Assembly: GCA_028702015.1 (NCBI GenBank)
Contig: JAQVPO010000107.1
Location: 1 to 5,256, forward strand
DNA: 5,256 nucleotides
Source of the DNA: Synergistaceae bacterium
Lineage (GTDB): Bacteria > Synergistota > Synergistia > Synergistales > Synergistaceae
Direction of reading: 5' to 3'
The translations under genes and the position numbers were made by a program. The notes beneath the pieces are model-generated. The model made no database searches and was not told where the DNA came from. It was given only the letters and a program-made list of their open reading frames with translations. Shown here piece by piece: positions 1 to 5,256 of the stretch (its first letter is position 1; the number at the start of each line of letters is the position of its first letter).

Positions 1-107
1 TGCTCTCTTTCAGCAACAACAACTGTGACCTTGCTGGTTCCAAGGTCAAGTCCTGCAAGGAGTTCGGGCTCCAGATCCGGTGAATAACCTGAGGCTTTCT
101 TAAACAA
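1..107 (-). CDS. ftsA: Cell division protein FtsA, N-terminal fragment (3' end beyond window)
   Basis: FtsA is an actin-like ATPase that binds FtsZ, anchors the Z-ring to the inner face of the membrane through a C-terminal amphipathic helix, and recruits later divisome proteins. Only the first 35 codons are visible. They hold the phosphate-1 signature of the actin/FtsA fold, AGLDLGTSKVTVVVAE, at residues 18-33, where Asp21, Gly23, Thr24 and Lys26 fit the family pattern. About 17 residues precede it, a short polar leader. The start is a TTG at 105-107: an in-frame TGA lies directly upstream, there is no ATG before the motif, and a GAGGGGG ribosome binding site sits 8 nt upstream. Its place just after an ftsQ-like gene is the usual ftsQ-ftsA(-ftsZ) order, which separates it from the related MreB and DnaK folds. 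The identity rests on one motif plus context; the rest of the gene is off the left edge. Confidence 0.9.
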   Translation of the reverse strand, partial: MFKKASGYSPDLEPELLAGLDLGTSKVTVVVAERE

Positions 108-115
108 TCAAATAG

Positions 116-122
116 CCCCCTC
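116..122 (-). promoter_or_regulatory. Ribosome binding site of ftsA
   Basis: The minus strand reads GAGGGGG here, 8 nt before the TTG at 107. It supports the non-ATG start, since no ATG or GTG follows at a suitable distance in the frame of the FtsA motif. It lies in the 43-nt gap between ftsQ and ftsA (108-150). I see no clear hairpin terminator or promoter in that gap, so ftsA is probably read through from ftsQ. Confidence 0.7.
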
Positions 123-150
123 TCTTCTAGATGATAAACATTTTCAACTC

Positions 151-972
151 TTATTGTACCTTATTTTTCACAAGAATTTTACCTTTATATGTGGTATCTA
201 TGAAGACATTTGAAGAAATTCCAGAAATATCAGGATAAATTTTTTTGACTGCCAGCCCAGCAGCCTGCCACTCACTTGGATCGTCTAAAAGCAGTATATT
301 TGCTCCGTTGCCCCCTTCCTTATCATAAAATATCAGCCTTACAACATTTTCTCCCTCTCTGAATCCAGCCTGAATAAATTTAACTTTTCCAGTCCACCCC
401 AGTGCTTTGAGATTATCGTACCAAAGAAATATTTTCCCTATTGGCAGGATGGATGCAAAAACGTTCCCGTGGTCCCTGGAAAGATCCAGCGGTGTCGTTC
501 TGTCTGTGCTCCATGAAAGCATGGGAAGAGCATCCGCCTTTTCAGAGTTTAAATACGTGCTTTCCTTCAAGGAACTCAGCCATGTCCTTCCGTCAGCTGC
601 TACATACCAGAACTTGCCGCCCCAGTACATCCTGAATGCTGGTTCAAGAGGAAGCACTTCAAGTCTGAACCTTCCCCATCCTGAGAGTGACATCCTGAGA
701 TTAACAGGATAATAGGCTTTAATGTTTTCGCAGTATTCATCCTCAAACAGCCACAGCAGTACCCATATTTTTTCATGCTGCGGCTTTATGGTACCCCAGA
801 CTACCTGTTCCGACAGAATGCCCGATGGTTCGATATCGATCCCGTAAAGTCTGAAGAGAGCATACCTTGACTCTGCAGCTGCAAGTATCCCGCCAGCTAA
901 CGACAGGAACAGCAGAAGGGCTTTCAGCCTCTTTCTAGTCCTTCTTGAAATCGCCCAGAAATTTAATTTCAT
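151..972 (-). CDS. ftsQ: FtsQ/DivIB-like cell division protein, divergent
   Basis: Likely the single-pass divisome protein FtsQ/DivIB, which links early and late division proteins. From the ATG at 972 the product has 273 residues, normal for the family. Residues 1-17 are a basic cytoplasmic tail (SRRTRKRLK), 16-33 a hydrophobic segment (ALLLFLSLAGGILAAA), and the rest should be outside the membrane. Residues about 40-112 fit a POTRA-like domain: a LYGIDIEPSG beta-turn start and, near its end, YPVNLRMSL followed by LEVLPLEPAFRMYW. The FtsQ-typical 'aaDG' turn is at 124-128 (VAADG). The C-terminus ends in a beta-strand-like IDTTYKGKILVKN. The protein is Trp-rich and has one Cys (81). Overall identity to FtsQ looks low, so the call leans on topology and on its place between murB and ftsA. 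The start is uncertain: a GTG at 990 with GGAG 4 nt upstream is an alternative. The gene begins inside murB (38-nt overlap), suggesting coupled translation. Confidence 0.75.
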   Translation of the reverse strand: MKLNFWAISRRTRKRLKALLLFLSLAGGILAAAESRYALFRLYGIDIEPSGILSEQVVWGTIKPQHEKIWVLLWLFEDEYCENIKAYYPVNLRMSLSGWGRFRLEVLPLEPAFRMYWGGKFWYVAADGRTWLSSLKESTYLNSEKADALPMLSWSTDRTTPLDLSRDHGNVFASILPIGKIFLWYDNLKALGWTGKVKFIQAGFREGENVVRLIFYDKEGGNGANILLLDDPSEWQAAGLAVKKIYPDISGISSNVFIDTTYKGKILVKNKVQ

Positions 973-1822
973 ATTCCAGATGTACCCCACGAAGCTCCAG
1001 CACCTTTTCCCGGCAAAGCTCACAAAGCTTATATATGTCACGGGACAGCGCATCCCGCTCATTTTCAATGAAATTTGCATGAGAATCAGAAACTACAGCT
1101 CCTCCTATCCTCATGCCTTTACATCCGCATTCATCCAGAAGATATCCTGCGGACATACCGGGAGGGTTTTTGAAGACACATCCGGCTGTCTTTCTTCCGA
1201 GAGGCTGGCCCTTTTTCATGGCTGCAAAATTTTTGATGCTTTTAAAAATCGACTTCCTGGAGGCTTTTCTTAAAGAAATCACACAGGAAGTAACAAGGGC
1301 TGTCTTTCCTTCATCAAGAGGGCATGCGCGGTATTCCCAATTTAAAGTTTCTTCTCCAAACCGTACAGCCCGTGCATTCCAGTCGATTGCCGATATTTCT
1401 TTGACAAGACCTCCGAATCCGCATCCGTTAGCTCCGGCGTTACCCCACAGTGCTCCTCCAAGAGTGCCTGGGATCCCTGTCAGAAATTCAAGACCTGTCC
1501 ACTCTTTATCTATGGCAAGTGCAAGAAGTTTTTTAACAGGGACTCCGGCACCGGCTTCAATTTCCACATGGCCTCCGTCAATTCCGCTGCTTATCAGCTT
1601 TATAAAATCAAGCTTTTGTGTATGGAGAACTGCTGATCTGATTGGATCGTCAGAAACAAGCACATTAGATCCGCCTCCAAGAATATAAATTCCAAGATCC
1701 TGTTTCAACGCAGCAGCGACAGAGATACAAGCCTCCTCCGATGTAACTGGTGAGTCATATATAGTACAGAGACCGCCTACGCCCCATGTATTTAAATTTC
1801 TTAGAGGATAATTCCTCTGCAA
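935..1822 (-). CDS. murB: UDP-N-acetylenolpyruvoylglucosamine reductase MurB
   Basis: MurB is a cytoplasmic FAD enzyme that uses NADPH to reduce UDP-GlcNAc-enolpyruvate to UDP-MurNAc, the second committed step of peptidoglycan precursor synthesis. The 295-residue product has the length of the short (type II) MurB class. It shows the FAD-binding motifs ILGGGSNVLVSDD (48-60) and GIPGTLGGALWGNAGANG (116-133), the conserved Tyr164-Arg165, the catalytic block GRKTAGCVFKNP (209-220), the region following it with RIGGAVVSDSHANFI (238-252), and a C-terminal LEYEIKFLG in which Glu285 should be the catalytic acid. The proton-donating residue, normally Ser in AGSxFKNP, is Cys215 here. The protein has ten cysteines, including CGC (232-234) and CELC (267-270). 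The start is a TTG at 1820-1822, 1 nt after the murC stop; an in-frame stop lies upstream, and the N-terminal PLRNLNTWGVGG motif follows at once, so no later start fits. AAGAAGGG lies 10 nt upstream. The 3' end overlaps ftsQ. Confidence 0.96.
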   Translation of the reverse strand: MQRNYPLRNLNTWGVGGLCTIYDSPVTSEEACISVAAALKQDLGIYILGGGSNVLVSDDPIRSAVLHTQKLDFIKLISSGIDGGHVEIEAGAGVPVKKLLALAIDKEWTGLEFLTGIPGTLGGALWGNAGANGCGFGGLVKEISAIDWNARAVRFGEETLNWEYRACPLDEGKTALVTSCVISLRKASRKSIFKSIKNFAAMKKGQPLGRKTAGCVFKNPPGMSAGYLLDECGCKGMRIGGAVVSDSHANFIENERDALSRDIYKLCELCREKVLELRGVHLEYEIKFLGDFKKD

Positions 1823-1823
1823 A

Positions 1824-3254
1824 TCAGTCTTGCCCTTCTTCCCTGTTCATACGTTCCAGCGTCTCGCATATTTTCTTGCCAAGCGTTCCGACGCTTCCTG
1901 CCCCTATCGTAAGGATAATATCGCCGCTCCTTGCTGTGACACAGACAGAACGCACAAGGTCGTCAAAATTGCCCGAAAGCTCATAGTGTGCCCTGTTGTC
2001 CTCTGATGCTGCATCAAAGATCATTTTTGATGTCACGCCTTCAATGGGCATCTCGTCAGACCCGTATACAGGGAGTATGAACGCCCTGTCTGCCAGAGAA
2101 AGTGCCTCTGCAAATTCCTTATATAAAGCCGCTGTCCTGCTGAAACGGTGAGGCTGGAATATAGTAACCATCCTTCTTTTGGGGAATATTTTACGGACAG
2201 TGCTGAGTGTTGCGAATATCTCACTGGGATGGTGACCGTAATCATCATATACAAGGATATCATTGACTTCTCCCATTTTCTGCAGGCGGCGTTTTGCCCC
2301 CTTGAAACTTGCGAGGGCGTTTTTCACCTTTTCCATGGGTATGCCCATCTCATAAGATGCGGCACAGGCAGCAAGCGAGTTAAGTACATTGTGCTCGCCT
2401 GAAACAGCGAGTGTGATCCTTTCGATCTTCTCACCCTTCCTGTTCAGCGTATATGAGACTCCTCCGCCATCGTTGTGTTCTATCTCTGTAGCTCCCCAGT
2501 CCCAGCCCGTACCCCAGCCATATGTGACAACTCCGTCAGAAATGCCGTAGTCCGAACAAAGTGTGTTCACTCCGCTGTCTTCCATACAGATTATGCTTTT
2601 GCCTCCCTCTTTTCTGTGGGCTAAAAATTCAGCAAATGCATCCGTAACAGATTTAAATGTCATGTAGTGATCCCTGTGATCCCAGTCAATATTTGTTATC
2701 ACTGCTATTTCAGGATGGAAATATACGAAAGAGCGGTCGCTTTCATCAAGCTCAGCTACCATATACTCACCCTGTCCAAGTTTGGCGTTTGTGCCGATGT
2801 CTGCAAGCTCTCCCCCGATCGCAACCGTGGGATCGGTATCTGCGAGCTCTGCAATAAGCGAAATCATCGAAGAAGTAGTAGTTTTGCCATGGGTGCCTGC
2901 AATACCTACGCCTCTCCTTGAGTTGAAAATAAGACTCAGTATCTCTGCCCTGCGTGAAACAGTTATGCCCTGCTGCCAAGCCTTCAGTATCTCTGCATGG
3001 TCCTGGGGTATAGCACTTGAATAAACCAGGATATTCGGCATAAAATCATCTATATGTTTGGCGTCGTGCCCCATCTCTATAGAGATATTCCTTTTTTTCA
3101 GACCCTTCATGTATGATGTCTGGATCATATCGCACCCCGATACTCTGGCACCGATCTGATCAAGCAGAATGGCAAGACCGCTCATTCCTGCCCCGCCTAT
3201 CCCCATCAGATGGATATTCTTCGTCTTAAGGTCTTTGTCAGTCACAAGCACCAA
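1824..3254 (-). CDS. murC: UDP-N-acetylmuramate--L-alanine ligase MurC
   Basis: MurC is the cytoplasmic ATP-dependent ligase that joins the first stem-peptide residue, usually L-Ala, to UDP-MurNAc. From the TTG at 3254 it has 476 residues, typical of MurC. The N-terminal Rossmann domain opens with IHLMGIGGAGMSGLA (about 14-28), the UDP-binding loop specific to MurC. The central ATPase domain has the P-loop GIAGTHGKTTTSSM (117-130), AELDESDRSF (167-176) and NIDWDHRDHY (188-197). SGEHNVLNSLAA (285-296) leads into the C-terminal domain with YDDYGHHPSEI (336-346) and FQPHRFSRT (366-374), both MurC hallmarks that set it apart from MurD, E and F. Near the C-terminus TIGAGSVG (449-456) stands where family members usually have GAGD followed by a hydrophobic residue. 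Start choice is open among TTG 3254, GTG 3251 and GTG 3245; AAAGGAG 8 nt before the TTG favours it. The frame stays open up to 3308, but that would overlap murG and lacks a comparable ribosome binding site. The TGA stop is 1 nt from the murB start. Confidence 0.97.
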   Translation of the reverse strand: MVLVTDKDLKTKNIHLMGIGGAGMSGLAILLDQIGARVSGCDMIQTSYMKGLKKRNISIEMGHDAKHIDDFMPNILVYSSAIPQDHAEILKAWQQGITVSRRAEILSLIFNSRRGVGIAGTHGKTTTSSMISLIAELADTDPTVAIGGELADIGTNAKLGQGEYMVAELDESDRSFVYFHPEIAVITNIDWDHRDHYMTFKSVTDAFAEFLAHRKEGGKSIICMEDSGVNTLCSDYGISDGVVTYGWGTGWDWGATEIEHNDGGGVSYTLNRKGEKIERITLAVSGEHNVLNSLAACAASYEMGIPMEKVKNALASFKGAKRRLQKMGEVNDILVYDDYGHHPSEIFATLSTVRKIFPKRRMVTIFQPHRFSRTAALYKEFAEALSLADRAFILPVYGSDEMPIEGVTSKMIFDAASEDNRAHYELSGNFDDLVRSVCVTARSGDIILTIGAGSVGTLGKKICETLERMNREEGQD

Positions 3255-3262
3255 AAAAAACT

Positions 3263-3269
3263 CTCCTTT
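3263..3269 (-). promoter_or_regulatory. Ribosome binding site of murC, overlapping the murG stop
   Basis: The minus strand reads TGAAAGGAG, in which the murG stop TGA runs directly into an AAAGGAG ribosome binding site. It is followed by AG and eight T bases, then G. The last two Ts and the G form the candidate TTG start at 3254. Spacing from GGAG is 8 nt to the TTG, 11 nt to the GTG at 3251 and 17 nt to the GTG at 3245. The overlap of stop and binding site suggests that translation of murC is tied to termination on murG. Confidence 0.75.
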
Positions 3270-4339
3270 CAAAAGTAGGAAGAAAGCGCAAGCCATAAGT
3301 CTTCGCACATGCGCCCTGTTTTATTATACTGTTTTCCTTTTTTCCTGTTTTTTTCATCCAATTGGATATCATACAGTCTGATGAGGCTTTTGGCAAAATC
3401 TTCCGCAGCAAGATTTCCCTCCCATAAGATTGACCTGTTTTCGGAAGCAAAAGAGACAGCATTGTGATACTGATGATTATCAGCTGCCCCTTCCCACGGT
3501 ATCACCAGAGAAGGTATCCCAAGCACTGAAACTTCCGTAAGCGTAGATCCTCCGGCCCTGACAACAGCAATATCAGCCAGGCTGTAAAGCAGTTCCGTCT
3601 TCCAGACTTTAGGAAGGAGGAAAACATTATCATTTACTTTTTCTGTTTTTTCAGCAACGGCAGGTAATATGAATGTCCACTCCCGGAACTCCTTTCCACA
3701 GGAAATCTCCATAACAGCATCTTTTATATCCCTGCTGCCGAGAGATCCCGAAAAAACTAAAAGTTTAGGCCCCTCCCGAAACTCCCCTGGCAAACCAAGT
3801 CCATTCCACGCATCTGTTGGCGGCAGGAGCTCAAAATCCCTTACCGGAACTCCGATCCTTGTAAATTTTGAAGATGGCAGAGGAAGACATTCACGCCAGC
3901 CTGAAAAAATTTCTGCTCCCATCTTTGACGCTATTCTGGTAACCTTGCCGGCATATGCATTCTGTTCATGCACCGCAACAGGCATTCTCAGTATCTTGCA
4001 TGCAAGAAGCACCGGAAATGATATATAACCGCCAAACAGCAGCACGCATTCAGGTTTCATCTCCCGGATGAAATCAACTGACTTTTTTACAGCGGTAACC
4101 TGGCCGCAGGTCCTTTTGAGCTTGTCAAGCCCATGCCCTGAAAAAGGGGAACCTTCGATCGGCAGCTGATGCGGCTCGATGCAGGCGGACCTGTATATCT
4201 CGAGCTCCAGGCTACGGCTTCCGCATATATACAATACAGATACGTCAGGTCTGTTCTTCTCTATCCACTGTCCGAAAGATACTGCAGGCAATATATGCCC
4301 GCCCGTGCCTCCGGCAACAAGAACCAATCTCCTCGTCAT
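3269..4339 (-). CDS. murG: UDP-GlcNAc:lipid I N-acetylglucosaminyltransferase MurG
   Basis: MurG is a peripheral membrane GT-B glycosyltransferase (family GT28) on the cytoplasmic face. It moves GlcNAc from UDP-GlcNAc to lipid I, giving lipid II, the substrate of FtsW. The 356-residue length is usual. The N-terminal acceptor domain has the G-loop AGGTGGHILPA (9-19), FGGYISFP (102-109) and HEQNAYAGKVTRIASKMG (124-141). The C-terminal donor domain has FSGSLGSRD (196-204), the second G-loop, and the UDP-GlcNAc-binding block RAGGSTLTEVSVLGIPSLVIPW (261-282), in which Glu269 is the expected ribose-binding acid, followed by EGAADNHQYHNA (283-294). The start is an ATG 3 nt past the ftsW stop, with GAGAGAGGG 7 nt upstream at 4347-4355. 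The C-terminal tail (about 328-342) is rich in Lys and Arg, which could help membrane contact; this is inference. Position between ftsW and murC is the classic dcw order. Confidence 0.97.
   Translation of the reverse strand: MTRRLVLVAGGTGGHILPAVSFGQWIEKNRPDVSVLYICGSRSLELEIYRSACIEPHQLPIEGSPFSGHGLDKLKRTCGQVTAVKKSVDFIREMKPECVLLFGGYISFPVLLACKILRMPVAVHEQNAYAGKVTRIASKMGAEIFSGWRECLPLPSSKFTRIGVPVRDFELLPPTDAWNGLGLPGEFREGPKLLVFSGSLGSRDIKDAVMEISCGKEFREWTFILPAVAEKTEKVNDNVFLLPKVWKTELLYSLADIAVVRAGGSTLTEVSVLGIPSLVIPWEGAADNHQYHNAVSFASENRSILWEGNLAAEDFAKSLIRLYDIQLDEKNRKKGKQYNKTGRMCEDLWLALSSYF
3323..3328 (-). promoter_or_regulatory. Possible internal -10 element upstream of murC (weak)
   Basis: The minus strand reads TATAAT exactly, about 70 nt before the murC start and inside the 3' part of murG, where it is made by the codons for Gln-Tyr-Asn-Lys. 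Seventeen bases upstream the best -35 candidate is AAAACA, only half matching TTGACA, set in an A-rich stretch. An internal promoter could uncouple murC-murB-ftsQ-ftsA from ftsW-murG. A chance match in an AT-rich codon run is at least as likely. Confidence 0.2.
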
Positions 4340-4342
4340 GAT

Positions 4343-5256
4343 CTATCCCTCTCTCAGATAGCTCTCTTTTTCCAGGCGAAGCATTATTCCCACCCTGGAC
4401 CACATCGTTAAAAGCGAAGTCCCGCCGTAGCTGATAAAAGGAAGCGGCATCCCGGTCAGGGGAATTAATTTAATTACGCCTGCAACGTTTATGACCAAAG
4501 GGAGAACTACCGTAAGGGTAACTCCCCACGTAAGCGATGTTCTGAATCCATCGGGGGTCCTGTAATAGATCTTTTTCGTCTGGCTGACCCAAAAAGCGAA
4601 AAGTAATATTACTCCCAATGTTCCCACAAAACCGAGCTCCTCGCCTATCGCGGCATAAATAAAATCTGTGTAAGCGGCCGGCAGATAGTTGAGCTTCTGG
4701 AACCCATGTCCCAGTCCGGCTCCCCAGAAACCGCCGTTTGAAAATGCTATCAGTCCCTGTATCGCCTGAAATCCTTTATCAAGAGGATCTCCCCACGGAT
4801 CAATAAATGCAGATACTCTTCTCATTCTGTAAGGTTCAAAAAAAACCAGTGCAGGAAAAAAAGCCAAAGCAAGCAGCCCGCCGGCAATGACAGGCCACTT
4901 CCACCCGATTTTTTCCACATACATGCCCATTGAGACCATAAATATCAATATTATCGTTCCCAGGTCAGGCTGGAGCGAAAGCGGCAGAGAAGCAACGATA
5001 ACGAGTATTATCGTAAATAAAAAAGCCGTTCTGGGGTCTTTGTTCCATCTGGAAAGGAGTTTTGCAAGATGAAGAGCTATTGCAAGACAAAGGAGTTCTC
5101 CAGGCTGGATGGACAAGGATGACCCTGGGACATGTATCCAGCGGCTGGCACCTCCTACGCTCATTCCTATACCCGGGATAAGGGGCAGCCAGCACATCAC
5201 CCATGACAGTATCAGCAGAGGAGTACTCAATCTGTACCACAGGCGCAGCGGTACGG
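4343..5256 (-). CDS. ftsW: Peptidoglycan glycosyltransferase FtsW, 5' end beyond window
   Basis: FtsW is the SEDS-family membrane glycosyltransferase that polymerises lipid II at the septum with its partner class B PBP. The last 303 residues are visible; the frame is open to the right edge, so the N-terminal transmembrane helices are missing. Seen motifs: GASRWIHVPGSSLSIQPGEL (the family's GA.RWI...QPSE loop, 4.9-5.2 kb region), a row of hydrophobic helices, QPDLGT, the extracellular loop RRVSAFIDPWGDPLDKGFQA, then GAGLGHGFQKLNYLPAAYTD with FIYAAIGEELG after it, and near the C-terminus LPFISYGGTS. The Asp of the TDF motif, at 4664-4666, aligns with the essential Asp297 of E. coli FtsW. The usual LPEAHTD or LPEPHTD here reads LPAAYTD. 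The basic tail after the last helix is short. RodA is the main alternative, but the place directly before murG favours FtsW. A TTG at 5228-5230 is internal, not the start: the reading frame upstream encodes VPLRLWYR and joins the helix. Confidence 0.95.
   Translation of the reverse strand, partial: VPLRLWYRLSTPLLILSWVMCWLPLIPGIGMSVGGASRWIHVPGSSLSIQPGELLCLAIALHLAKLLSRWNKDPRTAFLFTIILVIVASLPLSLQPDLGTIILIFMVSMGMYVEKIGWKWPVIAGGLLALAFFPALVFFEPYRMRRVSAFIDPWGDPLDKGFQAIQGLIAFSNGGFWGAGLGHGFQKLNYLPAAYTDFIYAAIGEELGFVGTLGVILLFAFWVSQTKKIYYRTPDGFRTSLTWGVTLTVVLPLVINVAGVIKLIPLTGMPLPFISYGGTSLLTMWSRVGIMLRLEKESYLREG
4347..4355 (-). promoter_or_regulatory. Ribosome binding site of murG, within the 3' end of ftsW
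   Basis: The minus strand reads GAGAGAGGG, 7 nt before the murG ATG at 4337-4339. It lies within the last codons of ftsW, whose TAG stop is 3 nt before the ATG. The arrangement implies translation of murG is coupled to that of ftsW. Confidence 0.7.

Noticed and set aside
108..150. Gap between ftsQ and ftsA as a terminator or promoter region
   Set aside because: Only a TCTAGA palindrome and the ftsA ribosome binding site are visible; there is no stable hairpin with a T run and no convincing -35/-10 pair.
973..1080. Upstream extension of the ftsQ-like reading frame to an ATG at 1080
   Set aside because: It would overlap murB by 146 nt and put a non-basic, non-conserved 36-residue stretch before the basic tail and membrane segment that normally begin FtsQ.
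1113..1688. 191-codon open frame on the plus strand
   Set aside because: It lies wholly antisense to murB, is Pro/Ser-rich as expected of a shadow frame, and has no recognisable domain. The minus-strand protein is clearly conserved.
3255..3308. Upstream extension of murC to 3308
   Set aside because: It overlaps the end of murG, has no good ribosome binding site, and adds residues before the usual MurC start, whereas AAAGGAG sits before the TTG/GTG cluster at 3245-3254.
3328..3356. T-rich run on the plus strand as a possible terminator
   Set aside because: No stem-loop precedes it and no plus-strand gene needs it. On the minus strand it is an A-rich Lys codon stretch in murG.
3669..4028. 119-codon open frame on the plus strand
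   Set aside because: Antisense shadow of murG with no motif and no ribosome binding site of note.
5228..5230. TTG as the true start of ftsW
   Set aside because: The frame stays open to the window edge and encodes VPLRLWYR before it. FtsW needs several more N-terminal helices, so the gene is cut by the window.

Overview
The window lies inside a bacterial dcw (division and cell wall) cluster. Every gene I can support is on the minus strand, so transcription runs from the right end of the window to the left. In transcription order the genes are ftsW (5' end outside the window), murG, murC, murB, an ftsQ/divIB-like gene, and the first 35 codons of ftsA. Coding is almost continuous. The gaps are 3 nt (ftsW-murG), about 14 nt (murG-murC) and 1 nt (murC-murB). 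murB and ftsQ overlap by about 38 nt, and 43 nt separate ftsQ from ftsA. I see no terminator, tRNA, rRNA, mobile element, CRISPR array or long repeat, and no stretch over 300 bases without a gene.

The genes form one work line. MurB and MurC carry out cytoplasmic steps: reduction to UDP-MurNAc, then addition of the first stem-peptide residue. MurG transfers GlcNAc to lipid I at the inner face of the membrane to make lipid II. FtsW polymerises lipid II at the septum together with a class B PBP. The FtsQ-like protein is the expected single-pass divisome protein, and FtsA is the actin-like protein that tethers FtsZ to the membrane. No ddl gene lies between murB and ftsQ, unlike the E. coli cluster; murB sits there instead.

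Organism: certainly a bacterium, with moderate GC by eye. Three starts are not ATG: TTG for murB and ftsA, and TTG or GTG for murC. MurB is rich in cysteine and has Cys at the usual catalytic Ser position. The FtsQ-like protein is very divergent. Together these suggest an anaerobe outside the well-studied Proteobacteria and Bacilli. Synergistota or a related deep lineage is my best guess, held with low confidence because no marker for taxonomy is present.

I do not see an undescribed biological system here. The points worth a second look are residue-level variants in MurB, FtsW and MurC, the divergent FtsQ, and translation-start arrangements, notably an 8-T tract between the murC ribosome binding site and its start.
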